A DNA stretch of 64,000 nucleotides from Brachionus plicatilis (Eukaryota; Rotifera; Eurotatoria; Ploima; Brachionidae). The DNA is taken from positions 1,064,566 through 1,128,565 of the forward strand of contig QEOQ01000344.1 in assembly GCA_010279815.1 (NCBI GenBank). Reading direction: 5' to 3'. Below, piece by piece: positions 1 to 13,200 of this stretch. Made by a program: the position numbers and the translations under genes. The first letter of the stretch is position 1; every line of letters begins with the position of its first letter. Below the pieces are notes generated by a model. It did no database searches. It was not told the origin of the DNA and was given only the letters and a program-made list of their open reading frames with translations.

Positions 1-1180
1 AATATCAAAACAAAAGCTGTTGTAATTTTAAATTTTAACATCTTCAATTTAGTCTTAATTCAAGCTGTTAAATTTAGGTAAAAAAATAAATGAAATTTAT
101 AGAGTATTTTTATCAAGTTTTTTTTAAATTAAACTAAAATTTTGAAGTGATTTTTGCTTAATTGAAGCTTCTTCACCAAGCTTTTTTTAATTTATCTAAA
201 CTTTAGATATGAAAACGATTAAATGATTTAATCATTTTTCACAAAAAGTTTTCATTCTGCTATTTTAATCTTTTTTATTATATTAAAAGACTGATTTTTT
301 AATATTTTAAATAATCCCTATATTGTCCCTATAATGTATTAACATCTCTTTACCTTACTTTATTGAAGGAAAGGAGATGTATAGAAGACATATCCTTACC
401 TTTAATCAATTCTTACCCCTAAACCGAAGCTGCATCTCAGATTCCGTTTTTTCTCTTTTCATCTTTTTTAAACAAAACAAGTTTTTTATTTTTTCAAAAT
501 GTTCCATAGAGTATACAAAAAGATCGTTTTTTTAAAGCTTTTTCAACTAGAAAGAAGTATAAAGTACATAAAAAAGTTTCGTAAAAAATGTTAACCATAA
601 AGCAAACATAAAGTTCACTTATTGATAAATGAAGAAAAATTTTAGATATTTATGATTTAATTGACAAAAGATAGAATATTAATAGAATTCTTATTACTTA
701 ATTTAAATTGAAAATTGAGCTTTTTAAACTTTGATGATGAAAAAGATTGGAACAAAAACTTCACAAAATATAAAAAAATTATTTATAATTAACATAGGAA
801 TATTAATGGTCAAAAAAAATATCAATAGTCTGAGATTTATTTTATTTTTTGTCTCTGTGATCTATTCTAATTGGATTTTATTTTGCAAATTGGAAATTTA
901 TTATTTTTAAATATTCAAATTGTTACTTAAATAATTTTGAATTTGGAGGTAAAAATTATAAAAAATACTTAACTTAGACTGGTTTATTTTTAAAGTAATT
1001 GAAAATTAAGTATAGCAAAAAAAAATAAATTTTCAATTCTCAATTAACATACAATTTGATTAAAAATGATCTATTTATTGCGAAATGATTCTGTAAATTT
1101 TTTCCTTAAGCTTTTAGATGAAACATTTTTTGTTTAACCTTTTAAAACTTCTAGAATATGCAATAGCAGCTTCATGTCCT
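1..1180. other. AT-rich non-coding sequence
   Basis: I see no open frame, RNA gene or clear repeat here. It is A/T tracts with stops in all frames, lying just before a decayed retrotransposon on the plus strand. Confidence 0.6.
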
Positions 1181-1945
1181 CGTTCAAAAAAGAGATATTA
1201 ATACAAGAAAAAGTACAGATTAGAGCTACAAACCTTGTTAAGAGCATAAAAGAACTTTCATATGAAAAAAGAGTAGATATTTTGGATAAATAGACCATCA
1301 AAGGGAGAAGAGAGAGCCAACTTAATCGGGTTAGGTTGAATAAACAGAAAAAAAAGTGAAAGCTAAAAATTGCAAAATATGATTTTTAAAAAAAGTTTAA
1401 AAAAACACAAATGCTTGAAAAATAAATTCAAAAAGATTTTCAAAAATGACAACTTCGCACTCTAATTCTTAGCAACTGTACCAGTTGTCATAAGATTTCC
1501 TGGATTAAGTAAAGAAAATTTTTTTTCTAAAACATGAAAAAAATTAATTCATTTTTTGTAAAAATAAGTTTGCATATTAGCCACTCTTTTATTCGAATTT
1601 TTTAATGTTTTTTTCACTTTTCAACAAATAATATAAAAATTAATTCAAAATCAATTTATGTGTTTATGACTCTTTATTAAAATAAGATTATGTTTTTTCA
1701 AATTCATCCCACTTAATCGAGGACTTTGAATTTTCGAAAGGGCTGAGCATTATTGACCTGGTACAACCCGAAAAAGCTCACTAATTCATTTTCAGTTGAA
1801 GACCCAGCTAGAGGTATACGAAGAGGCAAGCACAGTGAAACAATTCACAAGGATCAGTCAAGGAGAAAACTTTTTGTCAAATAAATTGATAAACAATTGA
1901 AATCGGTTGCCAAACAATATAATAACAAGTTATATTGTTCTTTAA
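1181..1945 (+). mobile_element. Decayed non-LTR retrotransposon (LINE) 3' end
   Basis: Translated pieces match the conserved C-terminal region of LINE reverse-transcriptase proteins. Around 1181-1292 one frame reads EKVQIRATNLVKSIKELSYE, the usual E-K-V-Q-x-R-A-T-x-L-V-x-x-I-K-x-L-S-Y-E block, and stops soon after. Around 1716-1770 a second piece reads LIEDFEFSKGLSIIDLVQP, like the next block (hydrophobic-K-x-x-K-G-L-x-I-I-D-W). Around 1801-1920 a third piece (RGIRRGKHSETIHKDQSRRK) fits the following block, in another frame. Stops and frameshifts show the copy is dead. The middle is interrupted by extra sequence (see 1329-1710). The clade (CR1, Jockey, L2 or RTE) cannot be fixed by eye. Confidence 0.7.
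1329..1710. mobile_element. Insertion inside the LINE remnant, 9-bp direct repeats
   Basis: The LINE protein breaks at RANLI and resumes at HLIEDF. The nine bases ACTTAATCG occur at both junctions (1320-1328 and 1711-1719), as a target-site duplication would. The 382 bases between are AT-rich and non-coding. Their ends are only loosely inverted (GGTTAGG and GGGATGA when read outward), so the element class is unknown. A 9-bp duplication is typical of Mutator-like elements, but that is inference. Confidence 0.4.
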
Positions 1946-2100
1946 ATTTTTTTCTTTAAACTGGACTGTTAAATGAAACACTTTTAAACTTTAAAGAAAA
2001 ATTTTTTTTTTATTAAGAATTAAAATTTTATTTCAAAATTTTTTTATAAAAGTTCACAATTCCCTTAAATTTAAAGCAAATTTTTTTTAACTAAAAAATA

Positions 2101-2106
2101 TTTATT
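2101..2106 (-). terminator. Poly(A) signal of the dystrophin long form
   Basis: AATAAA on the minus strand, about 97 bases past the dystrophin stop codon at 2203-2205. It is the first canonical signal downstream. Confidence 0.5.
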
Positions 2107-2202
2107 GCTAAAAAATGAATAGCACCTTAAAAAACAATATTGATTAAAATAAACTCACTCACGACAAACTTAAAAGAAACAAAAAAAACCAAACAAAAAT
2201 AT

Positions 2203-4287
2203 TTAATTATTGTCCAAAACCCCCATAGCATTGACCAGATTGTTCAAGTTATTTATTGCCTTGGTAATGTCTTCTACATTGAGGAACAAAGTGCTTATAT
2301 TATTTACCGACGTTCTGTTGGCCGATTTTCTCACCGACTCAAATCTGGTTTCTTTGAGCGAGTTTCTGTTCCGAGTTGGAGTCATGTGCAGTCTGTCCAC
2401 AGTGGCTTCATTGCTTTGGTATTGACTACTTTTTAGCCTTGATCTAACTAACAAATTTTTTAAATTTTTCAATTGAGCATCTAACAATCTATTATGATTC
2501 TCCAGTATTTTCATTCTGGCTTCCAGCTTGCTGTCCTGTTGCCTAATGATGCTAGTATCCAAAAAAACATCTTTATCCATACTGAGCCTATCTCGGCTTA
2601 TGTCACATGTCATGTTCAAAAAATCATTGAATTCAGTGTAATGGCTAAATGTACGACGATTGAGCAAATTTGTATTGTATGTTCTATATCTGGATACCGA
2701 GTCGTACATGTCCCTGAGACTGTCATGGGTCTGTAAATTGGACATTGACTTCATGTAAAAACTTCTTTCCTGGTTCGGTTCTTTTTCCTCTTTTATCTGA
2801 GATTTTAACTGGTCTTTTAACTTATTGTACTCATCGACCAAAATTATGTTTTCCTCTTCCAAGTCTTTGATCATGTTCTCAAGCTCCATTTGTTGATATG
2901 TTTCCTTGAATTAAATTAAGAACTTAATGTCACAGAAAAATATATAAAAATATTTACTTCTATGGTTATTTTTTCATTGTTTTTTATGGTTTCGTTGTAA
3001 AGGGTACTGCAAATTTTGGCTATTAAAGCATGCTCGTCTTCGCTAGATAATCCACAATTATTTTTTTATATTTATCTTATATTTATTATTTACTTTTTGT
3101 CATTTTCGAAAGAAATGTGCAAGTTTCGCTTTGAATTGTCTTCATGGGACTCTATTTTGTCATTTTTTATTTCTTTAACTATGGGCACAAGCTCCAGTTC
3201 ATTTTGATTGATTTTCAGTTTATCACTGTCTATACTTAACTTATTTTCTTTTGTTTTGGGTGTTTTTTCTTCGACATCAGTCTTTTCAGAATCAAAGCTA
3301 GATAAAATTATTATTTATTAATTATTAATTATTAAAAAAAAGGGTCTTTTCCCTTATGTGACCAATTGATCACGTAATATGTGACCAAAAATTTAGGTGA
3401 ACAAAAAAATTGACTTAATAAAGTCATTGATCGCCTAATGCTTACCTTGATCACATAAAAAAAAATTATTTGAAATTCACTCAAGTTTTGAAAACTTTTT
3501 TAAACATAATTTATCAGGAACCTTAAGCATTACATAAAATATTACATTAAAATGACTTTTCAAAATTTAAAATCTTTGCAAAATAAAAAATTGAAACATA
3601 GTTGTAATTTTAGTATTTAAATAGAAAATTTATTCCATGAAAAAGAGTGTAAAGTGAAACATGAAAGTCAAAGACTTCAAAATGTTTTGTTGTCTTCTGT
3701 TAAGTATAAATCTTTAGTTTATGAAAAACAAGCTTTATAAGTACATGAGAATCTTGAATCAATTGAAACTATTAAAGAAACTTTAAGTAATAAACGTGAT
3801 CCAGTTAAATGTGAGTTTTGTGGTAAATATTTTGAAAAAAGAGGAATAAATATTCATATGAGCAGAAAACATTAGATTAGTTTTTTTTACTTTAAAGACT
3901 TAAATTTTTTTTATTTTTTTTTTTATTTTTTTGTTCACCTATTTTCTCTATTGATCACATAAAAAAAAATTTTGATCACAAAATAAATTTATTTTAAATT
4001 TCAAATTTTTTTTCTCATTTTTTGTTCACCTAAATTTTGATCACGTATTTCGTGACCAGTGTTGGTCACCTATCACCTAAAAAATTTTTGGTCACATATT
4101 ACGTGATCAATTGGTTTCATAAGGGAATAGACCCAAAAAAAATTTTTTATCACTTTAAAGACTGTTCTCTCTCCAGTAAAGATTGGACCGGCAGGTAGCC
4201 TAGTTTACTTGATCTTCGACCTCGTTTTGGTTTGAATTTGTTTTTAAAAATTTTGAAAAAATCTTTAATATCATCAGATGACGATGT
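2203..4287 (-). CDS. DMD: Dystrophin exons 37-40: C-terminal coiled-coil region
   Basis: Exons: 4287-4154, 3297-3094, 3042-2958, 2904-2203 (residues about 3595-3968). Exon 37 has [12 protein letters not shown] and [11 protein letters not shown], matching the human KNKFRTKR and MGYLPVQTVLE. Exon 38 is a charged linker not obviously conserved. Exon 39 has [14 protein letters not shown]. Exon 40 begins the coiled coils ([40 protein letters not shown]), the syntrophin and dystrobrevin docking region, then ends with a poorly conserved tail. Intron 37 carries a zinc-finger-bearing transposon remnant. Confidence 0.93.
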
Positions 4288-7200
4288 CTAAAAGAAAATT
4301 TTAATTTTTTTTTATTATCTAATAATAAAAAAAATTACTGGTGAATAGTATTCAAGTAGTGGATGATCGAATTTAAATCCTTGAATGGAAAAAATTAAAA
4401 TTTTTTAAAATTTAGATTTTTTTTTTGAATTACCTTTAACTTTGCGGCCAGAGAAAAAACAATTTTGACAAATATCAAAATTAAAATGTTTCAGTGATCG
4501 ATATCTAAAGCCAATTATTGGATATTCTTTGCAAATTGAACATTTGGCTTCGTGTCGGGCCGATTCTGCCACAGAAAGTCTGTGCAATACCGGAAGCCAT
4601 ACAATAGATTGAGGCTCCAGTTTTACCCAATTTAAAAATTGGTCCAAGTTTATAAATTCTTTTGCTTTTGTCTTAAATAAAAAATTTAAATAAAAAAATT
4701 CCAAAAAAATCCATTTTTATTACATATTCAAAGCAGCTTTTTACTGAAGGATCTACGTTTGAGCCACCAAAAGCTGCCACTTCACCTAGCTGCTTTGGTA
4801 TCATAATCATATCGTATAACAGAGCACCCAGTTTTTTAGCACTACACATTCCCTTCTCATCAGCCATCAAATTGAACAAGTCTTCATATAAAAAATTTAT
4901 TTATTATAAGATTTTATTTTTTATTTTTTTTAAATTTATTTAAAATTAAGCTTTTTACAATAGAAACGAATGGCTTTGATCGGACTTGTCAAACTTGTGA
5001 CCAACTGGTTACATTTTTACCTTATTTTATTTATTTTATTTTATTTTATTATTTCAATAATGAAATTTTTTACAAAAAATTTAGAATGATCATGAAATTT
5101 AAATGAACTTTATTACTTAAGTCTCTAAAATAAACAAATAATTTTTATAAAATTCTAAAGAAGAGTCAAACTTTTGTTTTTACAGTTTTTTTTTGGTTCT
5201 ATTTCGGCAATGTGAAATTTTAGTACAAAAATTATATTACTACTTTAAATTTTTTGTGACAAAAAATAAAAATTTACAATTTTTTTTCTAATTGTACAAA
5301 GATGGTTCTACAAATATAGTACAAATTTGTTCAAACGAATTCTAAGCTCTGCAAAAAATCTGCAATTTATTGTATTCTTTAATCAAATTATTGTTTGATG
5401 GTGAAAATTTTACAGAAGATTGTAGAGTTTTTGGAAAGCTTAGAATTCGTGTTAAATCAAAAAATTAATTACAATCAGCAACTATTTTAATTTAATAAAT
5501 AGAACGGAAAAATAATTGAATTTTATTTAATTATATTTTTTCTTCAAGACTCAAGTTTTGAAATGTCTATACTTATTATTCAATATTGGATTAACTGCAG
5601 CTGGAACACACGTTCTAGCTAATATTTAAAACATTAACTTTTTGTTATAACTTTGATTCCAATAAAACATTTACAATCAAACTACTTATTTAGTTTTCCA
5701 CATTCAAGTAAAAGTATTGCTAGACTCATTAGAGTATTATTTACCTTTGTGATAATATCTATTTAAAATTTAGCTTAATTTTTTATTTTAAGTAAAAAAT
5801 GTGACCAACTGTTAACAAATTTTTTAATTCCCGGTTTACTTTTGATAAAAATAAATTCAAAATGTTCAATTGAAGCCATATAACTAAAAATTTTCCAGAA
5901 TTTGTTAAAATACTTACAAATATACTTGTCTTCTAAAGAGCCATTTGATAGCAAGATAAATGCTATTTTTAGCGAGATACTTTTAATTTGACCAAATCTT
6001 GATCTTATAATAAAATTAAATTCAAGTTTTTAAAAAATTCAACTTACGGATCATAGACACTCAGCAGCCAATTTAGACTCAAATCGACGGCCAGAACCAC
6101 ATCAATCATCTGAGATTCATTTGATTTGACTGAGGACTGAAATATTTGATTCAAACATTGAACAATTTGATTCGCATCAAGGCTCTTGTCACTTTGAAGT
6201 TTGTGACCAAAATTATCAAAAACCGCTAGTGCATTGCTCAAATCAACATAATCAACTAAAAAGAAAATTTTTTTTTGTAAATAAAAATTAGAAAAAAATT
6301 AATTTTATTTTACGCCATAATCTTTTCTGAAGATTTCTTAATTTCATGGCTGTGCGGTAGGCACTAAAGCGAATATCGTTTAAATTGGCAAATGACTTGA
6401 ACAATTCAATCATTTTTGGATGATCCCAAGTGGTTATTTCAGTCGAATGACTTTTTTTAAAAATTAAAAAAAAAATTTTTAATAAAACTATTTAAATCTA
6501 CTTAATATAATATGGTATTTTATTTTTTGAGATGGATCGTTGCCACGGAGGCTGAACACTTGCGGACAATTTGAAAAAAATATTTGACTCAGGCGTTTCA
6601 GCCAAGCTGTATAAATTTAAAAAGATTTCCTGAATGTGCTGCTGTAAGCTGGTCCATCTGAGATTAAGATCGTCGTATTTATTCTGAATGTGATGTATGG
6701 AGTCCACATTTAGGTCCACTGTTTGGCTAAAATATTGAATGTCTTGGGACAGATTGGCAAAATTTTTGTTCATTTCTTCAATTATTGGCTGCAATGATGT
6801 CACCGATATTTGGAATATTTTGACTTTTTCCAAATTTTCAGTCAATTGATTCTCATCTGATATTTCATCATGGTCTAAATTAGAGCTCAAATTTTCAACT
6901 AGTGACTCGTTTTCTTCCAATTTTTGATTAACATTTATAAATGATTTGTTCAACAAAAGCAAATTTTGGTAAAAGCTGTAGATTTTTTGCTCAAAATTGA
7001 CAAAGTATTTGTTTAAATTGAGCCATTTTTTTTCCAAATAGACAACTTTTTTGCACAATATTAAATAGCTTGATGAACTGCTCTGTTCCAAATCTAATTC
7101 AGATCCATCATTGCTTTCTGTATCATTGGAAAAATCATTGAATGATTTGGCTTTTAGAAAAGATCTGGCCGAATTGAGAGCATTTTCGACCACCGATTTT

Positions 7201-10200
7201 TTAAATTCCAAATTGGAACGAAAAACCTGTCAACAAAAAAATTTTAAGCAAAAATTTTTTTCTAAATTAATGTTTAGTTACGTTTATTTCCTCAATTAGT
7301 TTAAGAATTAGATTTGGCTCTGGTTGTAACTTTCGTCTCATGGTCTCTATGTCACTAAACTTTTGGTTACACCAGTTTTTAAGATCTTCAAGTGATTTTA
7401 AAATTGTATCGCACTCGGCATTGTTATTTGTCTCAAGTCTGGACTTAATTTCCATTGATTTAATTATTAATGACTCCCATTTTTGATTTATCTCATTAAA
7501 CTTATTTTCCAGGGTTGCTTTGTGATCGTCATGTTTCAATGAGTCCAAAATTTTTTTCGAATTCTGCCCCAGGCTTGAGAATGTGACGCTATTTTTCTCA
7601 ATGTCTTTTTGCAGTTCCTAAATTGATCCAAATTAAATATAATGGGGATTTTTTTTTATTTTAAAATAATTAAAAAATTTATTTTATGCTGCCAAAAGCT
7701 GATTATTAAGGGTTACAAGAGTCCTTAGATAAGCTTTAAAAAATTGGAGTTAATTTTTTTGCTGAAATTAAACTCAAAATCTAAATCTTTTTGAAAGTAT
7801 AATTAAAGACCCTTGATGATTTTTCTTAAAATTGAATTTACTCTCCACGAGTAAGCTTTTTAATAGCATAATTTAATAAAATGAAATTTGATCTTAAGTC
7901 AAATTTTCTTATCATAAAAAATTCTAACAATTATTTAGCTACTAATTGAATAACAAAATGAATTAAAAAAATCGAAAAGGCACAAAAGAGAAGTTTAATA
8001 ATTAATGAATTTACTTTCAACTCTATAAGAATAAAATTTGATTCACTAAGATTTAAAAAAGAAAAGTTGGCTCAAGGCTTATCTCTAGTTAAAATTATTG
8101 ATTACACACAAGTGGTGAATGGGTTGAAATATTCGAATTGATTGATAAATTTGATTAAAAAGTAAAACTGATGAAATATAAAGTGATTTAATTTTTTAAT
8201 TAACTTTTAAAATAAATTTTTAACTATTCATTTTTTTTATATCCAAACAAAAATTAAAAATAAATACCTGACTAATTTCATACAATGCTGAGTTCGAATC
8301 ATTCGATTGATTTAGATAATCTTCCAAATAGTTTATATCTTTTTGTGTTTTTTCCAACCATTTCATAAATTCTTCCAATTTATGTTCGAATTCGAACACA
8401 ATTTTTCCAGTCTGGTCTAAATTTTCAGCTCTATGCTTCAGCCTGTCAAAAAAAATTAATTTTCCTATTCAACAAAAATATTGAATCTTACCTGTCGCTA
8501 ATATCTCTAAACCGAGATTCAATTCGGCTAAATTTTATCTCAATTTTGCTCAAATCTTCGGAAGCAAACTTTTCCATTAAAGTTTCATATTTTTCCTTTA
8601 AATCATCATACAATTTGGTCAAAATTTCATAATCGATAATAACACTCTTATGGTCTATTTTTTGCCTTTGTAAAGTGCTTTCACCGTAACTAATGTCACA
8701 TTGCTTGAGCACTTTAGTTTCCAAATTCATAAAATTTTTGGAAAAATTATCAAAAATGTCATCCATTAGCTGAGATTCAGTCAAAATCGCCTCCAATTTA
8801 TTTCTGTATTCTATCACCTGTATTTTGCTGTTATTCCATTCATTTACCAAAGATAACGCTAAAAATTCAAAAATGAAATTTTTAGTTTCTAAAAAATTCA
8901 AAAAAATTACTTTTATTTTTTATGTCAATAGATTCTGATTTTGATAAACAATTCAATTTTTCCTCTTTTTTTTCTATTTCATCAATAATACTCTTTAAGA
9001 CAAAAATAATTAATATTCAAGGCTTTAATTTAGTTATTAATTGTTACATTGAATTTTTGAATAGATAAATGAGTTTCATCTATGTCACCAACAGTGATTA
9101 TTTGGGTGCTTAGATTGTGATTGATCCAAAGCAACCAGTCGAACAAATCATTGTAAAGCTCTTCATCAACGTTATTTGAATCAGTTACGTGCTTTGATTC
9201 ATCTTCTTTCAGTGGCAATTTCGAAACAGAAGTATTGTTATCTTTTAAGTTTATAACACTTAGTTCATTATCAGAAATTTCTTGGTTCTGAACCGGAGCA
9301 TTCAGATTAAGTTTTTCAATTTTGGCCTCTAATTGTTCACCAGAAATTCTCTTTTTATCATTGAGTATCTTGTTTAGGTCAACACACTTCCATATTTTGT
9401 CCAAGTCATCTATTATTTTGTACATATTTTCATCCACCTTAAATTTTTGTCCAATACTTTGCTTCAAGTCGTTGAAATTACTCTTTATTTTATCATATTT
9501 GTCAATTTTAACTTTAATTTCTTCTTCCGACAACTGAAATGATTTGAAAATTAGTTGAAATTTTTTTTTTTTCACTTAAAAAAATATTCTTACCTCTGTC
9601 AGGAAGAAGCCGTTTGATTTATTACTAATCATCCAAGTTGTTAGCTCGTTGATATTTTGCTTTATTTGTCTAAATCGCTTGTAAAATCGCTCAATTTCCT
9701 CTCTCTTTGTATCATATTTTTCAATAATCTATAAAAAAAATTTAGTTCTAGATTTATTTTTTTCTAATTCAATTCATGTTAATCAAAGTAATCGATCAAA
9801 TAAAAAATTAAATTTATTTGAGTAAAATCAACTTTTTGTAAACATATCACGCAATCATTAGAAAGGCAGATTTTTGTATTTTTAATAGAAAATAATTCTG
9901 ATCCAAATCGACATTAAAAAAAGTTTGATCTAAAAATATTTTTAATCATTAATTTTTTCTACATATGGTTCATTTTTGAAAAAAGCCGTAAAAGTTTGCT
10001 ACTCAATTCTTCTGCTATTTTCATTCAATTAATGGTAGACTTTTAGACTTAAGAAAATTAATATTAAGAGCCATATATGCTTCTTGATATTTATAAAAAG
10101 CGTTTGTAACAATTTAAATCGATCATTAATCATTCATTAGTAATGATCTACGATTTCAATTAATTGAATATTTTTTAAGAATAAAATAATCATATAAAAT

Positions 10201-13200
10201 ATATAATAGAAAAAAGGTAATAATAGAAAAAATATTACCAGTATGCTTAAATTATTTAATTTTTATCTTATCTATTTTATATTCAATAAATTCAATAAAG
10301 AATAAAACTAAAAAAGTGTTAAAAATTGTTTTATTTAAAAAATAGGCTTTTTTTAAAAAAAATTAGTTTCGAAAAAATATCGAAAACTCTTTAATAATCA
10401 ATATTGTCTAGCTAAAGCACCTTTAACTTTAACACATATATATTTTGTATTTTCTTATTGTCACAAAATTTAAGATAACCTCTAAAGCGGTAATTGGGCA
10501 ACAATGATAATTTTTCAAAAAATCAGAAAAAAATTGCCACTAAAAATTTGATCAAAGATTTAATCATTTGCTTAGAAATTAAATAATTTAATCTGAGAAA
10601 AAAAGCATACACTAAATATTTTTATGCAAAAAAAATTAAAAAAAAAGAAGTAATGCCCAAATATAAAGCTTTTTTTAACATTAATGAGGCAAAATGTTAT
10701 CTATTGAATATTTTTACATTTTTGAGAGAAGAAAAAAAATCTCAAAATCAAAAAATCTAAAAAAATTTTCATTCAAGAAAAGTAATTAAAATAAAAGTAA
10801 AATATTATAGTAAAATTTTTTTAGATTTTTTGATTTTGAGATTTTTTTTTTCTTCTCTCAAAAATGTAAAAATGTACAATAAATAACATTCTGCCATTAA
10901 TGAACTGGTTAATTCGTAGCTTACATTACACTTCTTAGTTATTATTTATATTTTATTTATTACTTAAATTGTTGACTTTGAGATATAATTATTAAGTATG
11001 TTTATAAGCAAATGCTAAAATGATGTGGTTCTTGGTTGATGTACAAGTGTTTATGGCAAAATACTACTGTTTTGATCTATAATAAAAGATTATAAACTTC
11101 ACAACTTCTTTTATTCAAATGGCTAATAATAAGCTAGTAACCCTACAACAATATTTTAGTAGTGCAGGTAATTAAAAGCTTTTTTCTTGTTCTAAATTGA
11201 AAAAAATCAGTCTTAAGTTTTAAGTTCGCTAAGGGAATTGCTTTTAAATGGCATACTTAGTGAAAAAAATAATAATAACAAAATATACTTAGGGATTATA
11301 AACCAGGAAACAATTTAAAAAAAAAAAGAAAAAACAAATTTAAAACATGAATTAACTTAGAAACAAAAAAAATTACTTGATCATATTTTTGAATTAAATT
11401 TGCTCCATTGGAACTCTCAATGTCGAACTTGGACTGAAAACTATTTTTCTGGCCCATAATCTCACAATATTTGGCCTAAATATTAATTTACTTATTCTAT
11501 TTTAAAAACAAAATTTCGACAATACTTTTAATTCCAATATAACTAGTTCAATACTAAGCTCATTTTTGAAAACAAATTGTTTATTTAGATTTTCTTCGTA
11601 CTCATTCAATTTAATCCGGTAATCATCCATTTGAACACACACTTTTTGCTCTTCTTGTCCATTTTCTTTTTCAACATTGGAGCCAAATCTAAAATTAATA
11701 AAATAAACCATTAGCCAAATAGCAAACAAAATTTGTTTACTTCTTTTTAAGTTCATTCAAAAGCTCAACTAAACACTTCCATTCCTGATTAATAATGCTC
11801 AGCTTATCGTTCAAATACTTTGAATCAGTCTCGTTGGATCTGGCCAGTATAAATTGACCATTGTGATTTATTCGTTCCAACAGAAGCCGATTTTCAGCAA
11901 TGCTGCTAACTCCTTTTAGAATGTCCTTTAGTTGATTGTCACTTGATTGAGTTTCGGTCAAGTCTTTTATTTTTGTAGATGAATCTTGTAGCCATTTTTG
12001 AAGAGTATTAAAGTCAGTGTTGAACTCGTTCCATTTTTCGGAGTTTTTCACAAAAACTTCGTTCTTTTCCTTGAATCTTTTGACCACTGTTTGATGCAGC
12101 GCCACCAATTTGGTGATTATTTGGTCGATTTTTTGCGCAGTTTCTTTATCTGAAGAGAGCATAATGGGCCTCTTGTGCAGAAGAGAAGTCTTCAGGGCAG
12201 CAGTCAACGATTCCAGAGTTTGTTTAATGGCCTTGAGTTTAAGCTCTTGCTTTTCAAAGTCAACAAATTCCCTATTCAACCTCTGAATGTTTTCCAAGTG
12301 CTTCTCCACTGTTTCCGAGGATATGATCAGCTTTTCCACACACCGGATGAACTCGGTCGCATCGCCAGGCTCCCCTTTGGCAACTTTGGCCTCAGGCGCA
12401 TCTTTGACCATTTCCTCAAACAAGCACTCACTTTGCTCCACCAAATGTCTCAAGTGGCTGCTAAGGCCGACCAAATTTTTTAGCTTGGCAAAGTACGCGT
12501 GACTCTTGTGATTTTTTTGAGCAAATTTTTGCCTTAATTCATCAGGCCCGCTTGAAGCCGACACCACTTGGCTGATTAATAGCTCCAGCACGCATAGATC
12601 TTGTATATTTCGAACAATATTTCTGCCGATTGATGCAAATTGCTTTTATTTTTTTGTTTATAAAGAAAAGATAATAAAATATGTTTTTGTTTTACTGGGA
12701 ATAAAGAGGGGATTATGAGATGAGATGAATTTTAAAATTCCTTTTTGATTATTGAGAAAATAGAGAAATCTTTTAGTGAATTAATCAACAGATAGCATTT
12801 TTCTTTTTTCAAAAAAAAAAAAGGAAAAATAATAAATTAAAAAACTATAAAAAATTTTTCAAACAAATTGCTTTATTTATTTTTTTACGTAACTTAAGCT
12901 TCTCTCTCTCTCTTGTTTTTTTTCTTGTTGTTGCATTTAAAATCTTTATTTTATTTCTTTTAACTCTTTCTTTCTTGAATAAAAAAACCAATAAAAAAAC
13001 CAAAAAAAAAATGTTTATACACATTAAAATTAAAACATAAAAATAAATTTTCTATTCTAATAAATCTAATTTCTTTGCATATAAATTGGCAATTCAGTCG
13101 GAATCGAGTTTTGGTTTTTGATGTGATTGCCATGTCTCATGTGCCAGTCGCTGTTATAGAACGAGTTAGAGTAGTCTATACAGGAGGAGGCGGCGGCCAT

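Noticed and set aside
1716..1905. Two neat plus-strand host exons with a 36-base intron
   Set aside because: The same bases read in neighbouring frames match consecutive LINE protein blocks, so it is retrotransposon debris rather than a spliced host gene.
11119..11175. Short frame [17 protein letters not shown] as a transposase first exon
   Set aside because: Only 17 codons, with no following exon or element ends found.
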